Shown here piece by piece: positions 8,326-18,500 of a stretch of DNA of 19,664 bases. Every line of letters starts with the position of its first letter. Position 1 is the stretch's first letter. Source of the DNA: Bacteroidales bacterium UBA714 (lineage in GTDB: Bacteria; Bacteroidota; Bacteroidia; Bacteroidales; UBA932); assembly GCA_002298075.1 (NCBI GenBank), contig DBLW01000170.1, positions 1 to 19,664 of the forward strand, in the 5' to 3' direction. A program made the translations under genes and the position numbers. The notes under the pieces are model-generated. The model searched no databases, was not told the origin of the DNA, and was given only the letters and a program-made list of their open reading frames with translations.

Positions 8326-11300
8326 TTAGAATTGAAGTTTAACATTGAATCCCAAATTCCTGGTGCTTGGAAGCATAAAGTAATCCACACCCTGATAGTA
8401 GTTATTGCCTGTCGCTGCAGACAATTCCGGATCAAACGGAGCCTTGCAATAAATCATGGCAAGATTTCTTCCTACAAAACCAACCGTCATGCGAAGTTTG
8501 TCTTTAAACCATTTCTTCGGGAGAGTATAGTTAAGAGACAGCTCCTGAAGTCTGATATTCGTAGCATCATAAAGATAATATGCACCGTAACCTCCCTGAG
8601 CTGTACTGATAGTCTGATAATAATTCTGTGCCGAAAGTCTGCCAAAGTTCATCGAAATACCGCCGGCATCACGCATAGCAGCAGAATCCTCTGAAGCACC
8701 GTAATAGTCGAGTATACCCTGCGTAGCAGAATAAACCAAACCTCCGAAACGTGCTGTCAGTACTATGCCGAGAGAAATTCCCTGCCAGCTGAATGTATTG
8801 CTCCAGCCCAAGTTAGCCTTAGGAGACAGCTGTCCGGCCTTCACATAGTCACTCTGCGCCATTGCAGGCTGTCCCTTATCGTTAGTTGCGACATTTCCGT
8901 TATGGTCTCTTGCGATGAAATGATTTACATATACATCAGACATAGAACCGCCTTCCCTGAGGATTACGATAGGAGCCACATTAGAAGCTCCGAGCCAGTC
9001 TTTCTGAATCTCAGTAATATCCTCAACCGGCTGACCTGTAGTAGGATCTACAAGACCATGTCCAAGAGCCACGATCTTATTGGCATTCGCAGTGAAAGTA
9101 AGACCGCTGTCCCAACCGAATCCATCCCAGTTGTTCACATAGCCCAAAGTAAGTTCGACACCCTGGTTCTGGATATTACCCGTCTGTGCAACGAAGTTTT
9201 TATAACCGGTTGAAGCAGACAGAGGAGCATAGATAGTCTGATTGTAAGTATTTGAACGATAGTACGTAACATCCAAGCTCAAGCTCTCGAAGAACCTCAT
9301 GTTCAAACCGATTTCCCAAGACTTGGTATCCTCAGGCTTCAAATTGACAGCCGGATATGTGTCACTCTTGGACCAGTTGTGAGTCTGGTCGTTATACTTA
9401 TAGCTCGGATTTGAAAGGAAACGGTCAAACGGAGTCGCAACCTGCGAGTAGGATCCGCGCAATTTCAGGAAAGTAAACCATTTCGGCATATTCACCATAT
9501 TGGAAATTACGGCGGAAAGACCTACGGACGGATAGAAAAACGAAGGCTGCGAAGAGTACGCAAGCTGTGAAGCCCAGTCGTTACGACCGGTAGCTGTAAG
9601 GAACAGCATATCTTTCCAACCGACCTCCACAGAAGCAAAAACAGACTGTGTCTGGTCATGCCACCCTTCCTGATTTCCTTTGAAGTGCTGTGCTGTATTG
9701 AGATTGTTCGTCGCAAAGTGGTTAGCGATAATAAGGTCACCGGCAGATTTTGTCATATCATACCTCTGGTCGTTGATGGAAGCACCCACATTGGCAACAA
9801 GTCTCCAGTCTCCCCATTTCTTGTCGACATTGGCAATGACGTCACCATAGAATGAACGGTCTGTCATATTATCGATAGAGAATCCTCCGTTACGTCCTGC
9901 AAAAGTAGTAAGAGTAGTTGCATAATATTCTGTCGTCTGCTTATAAGTGGATTCGTCAACACGGGTACGAGCCACGACATTAAGCCAATCAGTAATATTA
10001 TAAGTAAGAGAGGCATTGAACATATAACGGCGTTTGTTCATGTCCCTATTGTTCCTGTTCTGAATCCAATAAGGGTTCTGCATATTGTGAGACCCTTCTG
10101 AATAAGGCCAATACTGTGTCATTACTGCATTGATTGGATCCCATCTTTCATATCTGCGCACCTCATCGAAATCCTCTCCTCTCGGGAAAAGATACAACGC
10201 AGGAAGTGGGTTAAAATAAGTACCCTGCGACACCAGGTTATGGTCGTTCTGGAGAATCAGGCTGGCACCGAAATCAAGGATAAGCTTATCCTGTGCGAAT
10301 TTGGTAGTGTTACGGGCCGTAAAATTGTAACGGTTATATTTGCTCTCAGGAACGATACCTGTAGAATTTGTCGTAGAAGCAGATATGTATGTCTGGTTCT
10401 TTTCATTTCCCGTAGAAAGGGAAACTGAATTGATGACATTTGTTCCTGTGTTAAAGAACTTGCGCGGATCGTAGCTGTATCCATCAGCTGTGGCACCGCC
10501 CCAGTTGTTGTAACCGCTGCTCTTTGCATAACGGTCCTGCATCTCAGGCATCATATAAGCCGTAGAGAAAGTGGTACTGTTGCTTACGGTAACGGTTGTC
10601 CTGCCCTCAGCACCTTTCTTGGTATTGATGATTATGACACCGTTGGCTGCATCCGAACCATAAAGTGCGGCAGCAGAAGGGCCTGTAAGCATATTGACAG
10701 ACTCAATGTCCTCAGGGTTGATATCAGCCGCGGACTCAGAACCTACTGCTGTCGACATCATACCTCCGCTACCTCCGAAACTCTTGTTGTACATCGGCAC
10801 ACCGTCAATCACATAAAGAACTGTATTGTTCTTCTCGATAGACTTCATACCACGCATTACGACACGGGTCGTACTTCCCGGACCGCTGGCTCCGGACTGA
10901 ATCTGCACACCTGCGACCTTGCCGACCAAAGAGTTCACGAAGTTGGCGTCTTTTACAGTTGTAAGCTTTTCGGAATCGACTTTCTGGACATTGTACGAAA
11001 GTGTCTTTTCAGAACGCTTGATACCGAGGGCTGTGACCACGACCTCATCAAGAAATTCGGAAGAAACGTTCAGGACGGCATTGAGGACTGCCTGTCCGTT
11101 GTAAGGGATTTCGAGTTCTTCGTATCCCAGGAGAGAAACGACTATGATGTCGCCAGGCTTGACTCCGGCAAGGACATAATCACCGTCCACACCAGTCATG
11201 ACTCCGCCGGAGCCGCCTTTGATCATGACAGCCGCGCCGGCTACAGGGCCTTGGTTATCAGTAATTACACCACTGACTGCCCCCCCCTGTTCCTGAGCAT

Positions 11301-11391
11301 CCGCAACAGGAGACAGTATGCCAGATACCACCACTGCAAGCATGGCTGACAGGACATATCTGAACATCGACAATTTGAATGTCTTTAACAT
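8326..11391 (-). CDS. SusC/RagA TonB-dependent outer-membrane importer (cassette B)
   Basis: This is a 1021-residue TonB-dependent transporter. Residues 1-32 are a signal peptide (cleavage after ADA). Residues about 37-115 are a carboxypeptidase-regulatory-like domain (VSGVITDNQGPVAGAAV). LDEVVVTALGIKRSEK near 114-129 is the TonB-box and plug boundary. The plug carries DANFVNSLVGKVAGVQI, VLYVIDGVP and GPSAAALYGSDAANGVI, and a long beta-barrel ends in terminal Phe (NVKLQF). There is no STN domain, so it should not signal to an anti-sigma factor. It is the first gene of cassette B behind the promoter at 11422-11451, and drives TonB-dependent import with the SusD encoded next. A run of eight G (plus-strand C, 11280-11287) spans codons 35-38; loss or gain of one G gives an early stop. 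Confidence 0.95.
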   Translation of the reverse strand: MLKTFKLSMFRYVLSAMLAVVVSGILSPVADAQEQGGAVSGVITDNQGPVAGAAVMIKGGSGGVMTGVDGDYVLAGVKPGDIIVVSLLGYEELEIPYNGQAVLNAVLNVSSEFLDEVVVTALGIKRSEKTLSYNVQKVDSEKLTTVKDANFVNSLVGKVAGVQIQSGASGPGSTTRVVMRGMKSIEKNNTVLYVIDGVPMYNKSFGGSGGMMSTAVGSESAADINPEDIESVNMLTGPSAAALYGSDAANGVIIINTKKGAEGRTTVTVSNSTTFSTAYMMPEMQDRYAKSSGYNNWGGATADGYSYDPRKFFNTGTNVINSVSLSTGNEKNQTYISASTTNSTGIVPESKYNRYNFTARNTTKFAQDKLILDFGASLILQNDHNLVSQGTYFNPLPALYLFPRGEDFDEVRRYERWDPINAVMTQYWPYSEGSHNMQNPYWIQNRNNRDMNKRRYMFNASLTYNITDWLNVVARTRVDESTYKQTTEYYATTLTTFAGRNGGFSIDNMTDRSFYGDVIANVDKKWGDWRLVANVGASINDQRYDMTKSAGDLIIANHFATNNLNTAQHFKGNQEGWHDQTQSVFASVEVGWKDMLFLTATGRNDWASQLAYSSQPSFFYPSVGLSAVISNMVNMPKWFTFLKLRGSYSQVATPFDRFLSNPSYKYNDQTHNWSKSDTYPAVNLKPEDTKSWEIGLNMRFFESLSLDVTYYRSNTYNQTIYAPLSASTGYKNFVAQTGNIQNQGVELTLGYVNNWDGFGWDSGLTFTANANKIVALGHGLVDPTTGQPVEDITEIQKDWLGASNVAPIVILREGGSMSDVYVNHFIARDHNGNVATNDKGQPAMAQSDYVKAGQLSPKANLGWSNTFSWQGISLGIVLTARFGGLVYSATQGILDYYGASEDSAAMRDAGGISMNFGRLSAQNYYQTISTAQGGYGAYYLYDATNIRLQELSLNYTLPKKWFKDKLRMTVGFVGRNLAMIYCKAPFDPELSAATGNNYYQGVDYFMLPSTRNLGFNVKLQF
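11006..11104. repeat. 99-base direct repeat in susC-B, matches 18219-18317
   Basis: This stretch matches 18219-18317 in the other susC with three mismatches in 99 bases. It encodes the end of the regulatory-like domain and the TonB-box/plug boundary. The sequence on either side is visibly more diverged, and third-codon positions are also conserved here, which suggests gene conversion or recent exchange. Confidence 0.8.
11280..11287 (-). repeat. G8 homopolymer in susC-B
   Basis: On the coding strand eight G in a row cover codons 35-38 (CAG GGG GGG GCA), a few residues after signal-peptide cleavage. Losing one G gives a TAA and gaining one gives a TGA within about ten codons. See the matching G9 run at 18495-18503. 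Confidence 0.85.
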
Positions 11392-11418
11392 AATTAATTA
11401 GATTGGTTAATAAAAAGT
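11357..11418. repeat. 62-base direct repeat at the susC-B start, matches 18579-18640
   Basis: This stretch matches 18579-18640 with one mismatch. It covers the whole 5' leader and the first 11 or so codons of susC, up to the promoter -7 box region. Confidence 0.85.
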
Positions 11419-11421
11419 TCA

Positions 11422-11451
11422 CAAATATACGATTTATCATCAATCCGGCAA
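11422..11451 (-). promoter_or_regulatory. Bacteroides-type promoter of cassette B
   Basis: On the minus strand TTG (11451-11449) lies 19 bases before TATATTTG (11429-11422), a perfect match to the TAnnTTTG -7 box. The box ends 30 bases before the susC ATG at 11391. The same spacing occurs in front of cassette A, which supports the call. No riboswitch-like leader fits in so short a 5' region. Confidence 0.7.
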
Positions 11452-11529
11452 CTTTTTTTTAAATGATTCACCCAATATCCGCATTACGGCAGACAGCCCC
11501 GGAACAAAAGGCTTTCTTTATGCAGGCAT

Positions 11530-11571
11530 CAAGAAAAAAAACAAAGAGACGCCCCGTTTAAAGAGCGTCTC
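11530..11571 (-). terminator. Intrinsic terminator of cassette A
   Basis: On the minus strand GAGACGC and GCGTCTC form a stem that G-U pairs can extend to 10 base pairs, followed by TTTGTTTTTTTTCTT. The extension pairs only in minus-strand RNA. It lies about 28 bases after the end of the last cassette A gene at 11600 and separates it from the cassette B promoter. Confidence 0.85.
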
Positions 11572-11599
11572 CAAGATACAAATGCTGCAAGACAACGGA

Positions 11600-12727
11600 C
11601 TACAATCCGCCACCTATTGCAATAGGCTTCTCCAAGTCTCTGAAATTGCGGAGGTCGGTCTTAGGAGTGCCATGTCCTGAGGCATCAACAACACCGCCGT
11701 TGAGCTTGTAGTAAGCCACGAGTCCCTTGCTGTTAGGGTCAACTGAAAGCATGTTCTCCTTTATCTCATTTTCAGAACGTACTACATTCCAAAGCCTTAC
11801 CTCACTCATCAGGCCATAGAACGGACGTGTTCCCCACATGAAGTTAGGCACCATACCTACTGAGAATCCGAAATCAGCTCCATTGGCTGTAAGGTCAGGC
11901 GACATCTGGAAGCTTCCGTTTGCGACAACCTTCTCTCCGTTCACGTAGAGATTGGCCACACCCTGCGAGTTGCAAGTGAATGCAAGGTGATACCAGACTC
12001 CGGTCTTGAGAGGATTGTCATTCCATGTAATCTCTCCGCCGCCGGCTACCTGGAGAATATCCTTTGGAATAGATCCGCCTCCGGCATCTCCGATACGCAT
12101 GATCATCACACCCTCACAACCCATGACAGTGTTGTTGTTGCCGAAGCGTGAGATATTGATTACAGCCTCGTAAGTAGCCTCGGTAAACACATCCAGAGGA
12201 GTAAGAGGCAAAGTGATGTAGTTACTGCTGAATTCAGCAGCCTTCATAATCTTGACAGGCTTCTTGACCTCATAATAAGCAATGTCAGCCCCGTCCATCA
12301 CCTGTGCATCACCTGTATTCACACGCACAGGAAGAAGATACACCTCACCTTCAGTTAGGTTGTTCAGGTCTTCAAGCTTCAGTTCAATGGCATCAGAATA
12401 AATCTGGCCGGCCTTGATTACCGCAGTCTTGCTTACAAGTTCAGCTGAAGTAAGGACACGATATGCCTTTCCGAACCTGTAATTATATGCATTCACGACA
12501 TCCTCACCCTCAATGGTGTATGTCACATTCACATCCTCCTCAACCATAGTCGTAAGGCGCGACTTCAGCTCGACAGAATAGGTAGTTTCCCCATCTATCT
12601 CAATTACGGTCTCTGATGCCTCAAAATAAAGTTTTGGCACAAGCAGTTCCGCCTCCTTGTCCTGGCATCCTGCAAGAAGCATTGCGCACAGGCCCAACGG
12701 GAATATAATTCTTGATATTATTTTCAT
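11600..12727 (-). CDS. DUF1735 and LamG-domain surface lipoprotein (cassette A)
   Basis: This 375-residue predicted surface glycan-binding lipoprotein has signal peptide ending LLAGC with Cys21, followed by QDKE, acidic residues that fit a Bacteroidota surface-export signal. DUF1735-like residues about 30-155 show VEEDVNVTYTIEGEDVVNAYN and IKAGQIYSDAIELKL. LamG-like residues about 165-370 show VWYHLAFTCNSQGVANLYVN (244-263), MSEVRLWNVVRSENEI (307-322) and GLVAYYKLNGGVVDASGHG. There is no recognisable catalytic motif. It ends cassette A, 14 bases after the GH18-type gene and just before a strong terminator. Its likely task is to capture the same glycan that the neighbouring GH18 protein cuts or binds. 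It has the same domain order as 4329-5594, with much diverged sequence. Confidence 0.85.
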   Translation of the reverse strand: MKIISRIIFPLGLCAMLLAGCQDKEAELLVPKLYFEASETVIEIDGETTYSVELKSRLTTMVEEDVNVTYTIEGEDVVNAYNYRFGKAYRVLTSAELVSKTAVIKAGQIYSDAIELKLEDLNNLTEGEVYLLPVRVNTGDAQVMDGADIAYYEVKKPVKIMKAAEFSSNYITLPLTPLDVFTEATYEAVINISRFGNNNTVMGCEGVMIMRIGDAGGGSIPKDILQVAGGGEITWNDNPLKTGVWYHLAFTCNSQGVANLYVNGEKVVANGSFQMSPDLTANGADFGFSVGMVPNFMWGTRPFYGLMSEVRLWNVVRSENEIKENMLSVDPNSKGLVAYYKLNGGVVDASGHGTPKTDLRNFRDLEKPIAIGGGL

Positions 12728-12741
12728 ATTGAAATGTAAGA

Positions 12742-13875
12742 TTACTGGTTATCTTCCTTACCGGCACCTTCCTGGGCAGCCTTCCACTCATAGAAGACCC
12801 TCAGGTTCTCCTGGATACCCTTTCGCATCCATTTGTAGTCCGGAGTGTTGTCATAATCCTTGGTGAAACGGTATGCTCCGAATCCGCCTTTGTATCCTTC
12901 ATCCGGCATATAGCGCGCATGTCCCATTATTGCTCCGCCGCTCACCGCATACTGCTCGAAATTCTCGCAGAGAATGTATTTGTAAGGTGTATTACCTCTG
13001 ATCGGCCTTGTTCCGCCATAAGACTGCTCGATGAAATAGTCGATATACTCAGGACAGTTTTCTTCAAAAACAGGCATGATACCGTCAATGCAAAGGAGCT
13101 TGTGTCCCTTGCCCTCAGGGTCGCTCATAGGGCCGATGTATTTTCCCATCTCCTTTACAAGATGTACGATAAGCTCGTTCTGACGGGGGTTGCCAGCCAA
13201 TGTCCTGTCTGAATCATTAAAGCCGCTTCCCGGCTCCCAGTCGATGTCGAATCCGTCCCAGTCACTTGTGAACAGGGAGTCACAAAGAGCCTTTGCAAAA
13301 CGTGAGTGGGCCTCTTTCAGTTCCTCAAAATTGTTGAGGTCATGAGAGGTAAAGCCCCAATAGTCCCAACGCGCATGGTCCTTGGCAGTTTCAATCTGGC
13401 TCTGGCTCCATCCTTCTTCCGCCGCCTGCTCATAAATAGGAGTATAAACAGAATCAGGAGTCCTTCCTTTGCCAAGATGGGAAAGAAGGCTCACCTCAAG
13501 AAGCTTGATGCCCTTGACCTTCTGCACGAACTCCTTGTCCCTCTTCTGCTCAGGAGTAATCTGAGATCTGCTCGGAGCACCGCTCCACATGGAGATGATG
13601 TCCATGCTGTCAGGAACAGCCGAAAGGTAGCCCTTGCGTGCAGCTCCGGAAGGAGCCCAGTCAGAGAACCATCCGAAAGACACAGGACGGCCGTAGTTCC
13701 ATATCTCGTCCTTGAATTCACGGAGGCTGGCATAATATGCTTCGCTCTCCTCGTTGAACATCGTGTTGTAGCCGCCGTTGTGGTCAATCTCCAGTTTCTC
13801 GACGTCCGTACATGCAACTGCTGCAGACATCCCGGCTACAGGAATAACATATAGTAATGCTTTAAAAATATTCAT
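12742..13875 (-). CDS. GH18 (BT1044-like) lipoprotein, intact motif (cassette A)
   Basis: This 377-residue lipoprotein has signal peptide ending AAVAC with Cys22. Its best match by pattern is the GH18_BT1044-like family, whose characterised members are endo-beta-N-acetylglucosaminidases acting on N-glycans. Shared landmarks with the cassette B copy are EAYYASLREFK near 45-55, FGWFSDW near 67-73, PDSMDIISMWSG near 88-99, KEMGKYIGPM and YKWMRKGI near 347-354. The active-site strand is DWDGFDIDWEP (205-215), a complete DxxDxDxE with Asp207, Asp210, Asp212 and acid Glu214. QSY at 284-286 supplies the Gln/Tyr pair. It is therefore probably an active endoglycosidase at the cell surface, generating oligosaccharides for the SusC/SusD pair upstream. 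It lies 12 bases after susD. Confidence 0.87.
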   Translation of the reverse strand: MNIFKALLYVIPVAGMSAAVACTDVEKLEIDHNGGYNTMFNEESEAYYASLREFKDEIWNYGRPVSFGWFSDWAPSGAARKGYLSAVPDSMDIISMWSGAPSRSQITPEQKRDKEFVQKVKGIKLLEVSLLSHLGKGRTPDSVYTPIYEQAAEEGWSQSQIETAKDHARWDYWGFTSHDLNNFEELKEAHSRFAKALCDSLFTSDWDGFDIDWEPGSGFNDSDRTLAGNPRQNELIVHLVKEMGKYIGPMSDPEGKGHKLLCIDGIMPVFEENCPEYIDYFIEQSYGGTRPIRGNTPYKYILCENFEQYAVSGGAIMGHARYMPDEGYKGGFGAYRFTKDYDNTPDYKWMRKGIQENLRVFYEWKAAQEGAGKEDNQ

Positions 13876-13887
13876 ATCTTCAATTGT

Positions 13888-15531
13888 TTAGCGTTTGCAG
13901 TCCCACCAGAGCTTGGTAACAGACTTGTCTGCTCCGCCAAGCTTATTCAGTGCTTCCTGATAGTTTTCCGCATCTTCCGCAGACTGTGAGAAGCTTTTAG
14001 GATATACCATACGGCGGATTCCTGTCTCTTTCGTAGCACCGTCAGGGCTGTTGTTGACATGTACCGGATTAAGCTTAGGATAACCTGTCTTCCTCCACTC
14101 GGTCCATGCCTCCATTCCGTTCGGATAAAGGGCAATCCATTTCTGAATCATGATTTTCTCCAATGAGGCTTCCTTAGAAGAGTTGTCGAACTGTACGGTA
14201 GCCTGGGTAGGGGCCGATGCGCTGTACCTTACGTAACCCACGTTCACGCTGACAGCCTGAGGCTTGTTCTCATTGTTGATGTATGAAGCAGCGGCAGAAG
14301 CGGCAAGTCCGTTCTCCTCGAATGACATCTCGATACCTTTCCTGTACCAGTCTGCGGCAGAGCCGAACTCAGACCATTCCAATGCGGCCTCTGCAAGGAG
14401 GAAATAAACTTCAGATGTACGCATCCAATATGTAGGAGTGTCAGCTGTGAAGTTCGGCATTGAACGTCCTTCGAATGTCTTGGCGCCGGAAGCTGTTCCA
14501 GGAGGCACCGGAGCATATTTCTTTCCGTCATATCCGTCAATCGCCCAGGCAGGAATCTGCTTTGTGGACTCAATCTGCTGCGCTTCAGTAAAGTACTTGC
14601 TCATACGAGGGTCTTTGTAACCGTTCATATATGCGAACATTGATGTACACATGGCGGTCTCAGCATAGCTGCGGGCGCAATGGTTGATGTTGTTCACGAA
14701 TACATATCCGGCACCCTTGCTCACCTGAGCCTCGTCATCCTTGAGGTTCATCAGGCGGGTGATGTCATTGCCGTATGCATATGTAGCCCACTGCTTTGCA
14801 AGATCCGGAGCACAATATTTCAGGCGCATGGCAAGACGTAGCATGAGGGAATTGGCATATTTCACCCATTTCTGCGTGTCACCGCCATATACGATGTCAT
14901 AGTTCGCCATTATTCTCGCACCGGACTCAGCCATAGGCTCCAACACCTCGATTGCGCTCTTCAGGTCAGCGAACATCGCCTTATATACCTCCTCCTCGCT
15001 GTCGAAAGGTATGACAAGCTGCATTTCACCTGCATGTGAATAAGGGATAGGACCGAAAGCCTCGAGAGTCTTGTGCCATGCGGAGATTTTGATAATCTGG
15101 GCAAGTGCAAATACCTCAGGAGTATTGTTCTTCTCTGACTGAGTCTTGATTTTTTTCCAAGAAGGGAGAAGATTGGTATATGAGTTCTTATATGTATCGG
15201 TATTCCACTCATCCTGCAGATAGTACGTCAGATGGTTATATCCGCTGGACCAGTTGTTGTCCTGTCCGAAATATCCGCTCCAGCCGTCAACAGACAAATG
15301 ATATGATGTCTGGTAAGCATTGATATAATCGGTCTGGTTGGCCTGTGTACCGACAGGGAAAACGCATCTTTGCATCAGGGTAATGCTGGCACCGAGTGCG
15401 ATACCGTCCATCTTTCCCTGCTCCTCCGTCATTTCGTAGGGATTGGTGTTTATCCTCTGGTAGTCGCAAGACGCCAGCATGAGAATCACACCTAAGCCTG
15501 ACAATATTTTGTTTATATTTTTCATTTTCAT
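13888..15531 (-). CDS. SusD/RagB-family glycan-binding lipoprotein (cassette A)
   Basis: This 547-residue SusD-like_2-type lipoprotein has a signal peptide ending LASC with Cys22. The listed ATG at 15531 leaves one base after the susC stop (TAATATG); a second ATG two codons later at 15525 would serve equally. Typical segments are INTNPYEMTEEQG after the anchor, LEAFGPIPYSHAGEMQL, KWVKYANSLMLRLAMRLKY, SEVYFLLAEAALEW, MEAWTEWRKTGYPKLNP, and a terminal LGGADKSVTKLWW. The function is capture of glycan on the surface and closure over its SusC partner. It is 40 residues longer than the cassette B copy. Confidence 0.92.
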   Translation of the reverse strand: MKMKNINKILSGLGVILMLASCDYQRINTNPYEMTEEQGKMDGIALGASITLMQRCVFPVGTQANQTDYINAYQTSYHLSVDGWSGYFGQDNNWSSGYNHLTYYLQDEWNTDTYKNSYTNLLPSWKKIKTQSEKNNTPEVFALAQIIKISAWHKTLEAFGPIPYSHAGEMQLVIPFDSEEEVYKAMFADLKSAIEVLEPMAESGARIMANYDIVYGGDTQKWVKYANSLMLRLAMRLKYCAPDLAKQWATYAYGNDITRLMNLKDDEAQVSKGAGYVFVNNINHCARSYAETAMCTSMFAYMNGYKDPRMSKYFTEAQQIESTKQIPAWAIDGYDGKKYAPVPPGTASGAKTFEGRSMPNFTADTPTYWMRTSEVYFLLAEAALEWSEFGSAADWYRKGIEMSFEENGLAASAAASYINNENKPQAVSVNVGYVRYSASAPTQATVQFDNSSKEASLEKIMIQKWIALYPNGMEAWTEWRKTGYPKLNPVHVNNSPDGATKETGIRRMVYPKSFSQSAEDAENYQEALNKLGGADKSVTKLWWDCKR

Positions 15532-15532
15532 A

Positions 15533-18500
15533 TTAGAATCTAAATTTGAGGCTTACAGCATAGCTTCTTACGCTCGGCTGCATGAAATAATCGTTGCCCT
15601 GTCCGTAAGTTCCGACAGACGGAGTAAGTTCAGGATCGAAAGGAGCCTTGCAGTAAATCATCCACGGATTGTTTGCCACGAATGTAAGGGTAAGGTCCTT
15701 AAGCACATCCTTGAACCATTTGCTTGGGAATGTATATCCCAGGCTCAGCTCCTGAAGACGGATATTGGTAGCGCTGTAGGCGTAGTAGCCCGAAGTATGC
15801 CAATCTCCCGTACCGACTTTCTTGTAATAGCCCTCTGCATCAACACGTCCCTGGTCAGGAAGCATGAATCCTCCGTCCTGGCGTGCCTGTGCGGATGCCT
15901 TTGAAACTCCGAACCTGTCGAGGATAGCCTCAGTTGATGAGGTAACGACTCCTCCGAAACGTCCGTTGAGCAGGAAGCCGAGGGTAAAACCCTTATATGA
16001 GAGCGAGTTGTTCCATCCGAGAGTGAAGTCCGGAGTAGTCTTGCCGAGATATACAGGGTCGGTCTTCTCAAGAGAATATACTCCGTCCTTAACCTCGACA
16101 TAGCCCTGGCTGTCCTTCTTGAGGAATGTGTCGGCATAGATGTCGTTGATGCTGCCGCCCTCCTTGAGGATTACGCGTCCGTTATCTTTAAGGACCTCAG
16201 GAATATTGATAGGCTCAAGGCTCATTTCAGTCATATAGTCGTGAACCATCTCCTTGATTTCATTGACGTTGCGCGAAAATGTCAGCATAGAAGAAATGCC
16301 CACGCCCTTGTGGGTATTGTTGTAGCCCAATGAAGCCTCCCAACCCCTGTTCTCAACGTTTCCGGCCTGCAGATAAATCTGCTTGTATCCGGAGTATTCA
16401 GGAAGATCGCCGAGGAAAGTCTGGTTGAAAGTGTTTGAATGATAGTAAGTCACCTGTGCGCTGAGGCTGTTCCAGAGACGGAGTTCAAGACCGAACTCAT
16501 ATGAATTTGTCTTCTCAGGCTTGAAATCGGTGAACGGATATATGCCGGTCTCCTGAAGAGCACCTCCTACTATAGGAGTAGTCACAGTTCCCGGAGTAAG
16601 TCCCGAGCGTGATACAGGAGCACCTACCTGAGTGAATGAACCGCGTACCTTGAGGTAAGAAAGGAAGTCCGGCATCTTTGCCATCTCGGAAATGACTGCC
16701 GAGAGACCTACTGAAGGATAGAAGAAGCCTTTCTTGTAATCCTTGGTATTCACAAGGCGCGAGTTCCAGTCATTACGTCCTGTCAGAGAAAGGAAAAGCA
16801 TGTTCCTCCATCCGAGCTCAACGCTGGCAAAAACTGCATTGTTACGTACCGCTGCGTCTCCGTCCTTCTCGATGGAAGCCGCCGCTGCAGCGTCGATATT
16901 GCTGAATGAGAACATATTAGGAACAAGCTTGAGAGGACCTCTATATCCTCTTGTCCTTGCCCAGTAGTTAGAGTAGCTGTAACCGATGTTGGCCGTAAGG
17001 TGGAACTGGCCGAGCTGCTTGTTGATGTTGAGCATAGCATCCGCATACTCCTGGCGGTCCTTGAAATCGCTCCACTCATAGAGACCCTTGTCCGAGCCTT
17101 CGGTGAATATCATGTTGGTGGAAGCGCTGTATTTTCTCTCGAACTCAGTGTATGAGTTGTCCATACGGTAGCGTGCCGTGATGTTAAGCCAGTCAAGGAT
17201 ATTGTATGTAAGACCGATGTTGAACATGTAGCGGTCTTTCTTGCTCGGCATGACAGTACGGTAAGCCATCCAGTAAGGGTTGTCTGTTCCGTATGTAGTG
17301 TCTGAAATAGGCCAGTACTGCGTAGCGAAGCCACGGCTCTGGTTGTAGCGCTCGAATGACTTCACGGCATCCCAGCTCTCTCCCCTCGGGAAGAGGTAAG
17401 CGACCATTGTAGGGTTGTTGTACAATCCCTGTGACACCATGTTCTGGTCTGTCTGATGCACGAATGATGCACCGAGGTCAAGCTGAATCTTGTCATTGAG
17501 GAGCGATGTCGTATTGCGCACTGTTGCGTTGATACGGTCATACTTGTTGTTAGGAACGATTCCCTGTGAATTGGTTGACGAGATGGAAGCGAAAGTCTGG
17601 TTGAACTTGTTTCCGGCTGTCAAGGTGAGGGAATTGATGAAGGTCATTCCTGTCTCGAAGAAGTCTTTCTTAGGGTCATAAGAAGTTGGAGCGGCAAGCT
17701 CGTTGCCCCAGCTCTCGAATGCTCCCTTCCTGTTTCCGTAGGTATTCTGGAATTCAGGAGTCATATAAGGAGTGCTGAACTCCGAAGTTGAAGAGAATGA
17801 AAGTGATACCTTCCCGTCCTTACCTTTCTTCGTGGTTATCAGGAGCACACCATTGGCGGCGCTACTACCGTAAAGCGCAGCTGCTGACGGACCGCTCAGG
17901 ACGGAGATGCTCTCGATGTCCTCAGGGTTGAAGTCAGCGATACCCTCTGTTGTTGCCCTTGAATCTCCGAGCACATCGTTACCCTTGCCGATTGTGGTGT
18001 TCACGAGAGGAATACCGTCAACCACATAGAGCACGCCGTTGTCTCCCTCGAGTGACTTGGCACCACGCATGATTACACGTGTGGCTCCGCCGACTCCGCT
18101 GGCGCTCTTGTTAATCTGAACACCGGCTACTTTTCCGTTGAGTGAGTTTACGAAGTTGGCATCCTTTGAACGGAGAAGTTCATCGGAATCCACCTGCTGG
18201 ACATTGTAGCTGAGGGCTTTTTCAGAACGTTTGATACCGAGGGCCGTGACCACGACCTCATCAAGAAATTCGGAAGAAACGTTCAGGACGGCATTGAGAA
18301 CTGCCTGTCCGTTGTAATTGAGTTCGAGTTCTTCATAGCCCAGGAGCGACACTACGATAACGTCGCCAGGCTTGACTCCAGTAAGGGTATAATCTCCGTC
18401 AATACCAGTCATGACTCCGCCTGCGCCGCCTTTGATCATGACTGCGGCACCGGCTACCGGTCCCTGGCTATCTGTAATTATACCACTGACTGTACCCCCC

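Noticed and set aside
13306..13854. 182-residue plus-strand open frame
   Set aside because: It is opposite the cassette A GH18-type gene; composition and lack of motifs mark it as a shadow.
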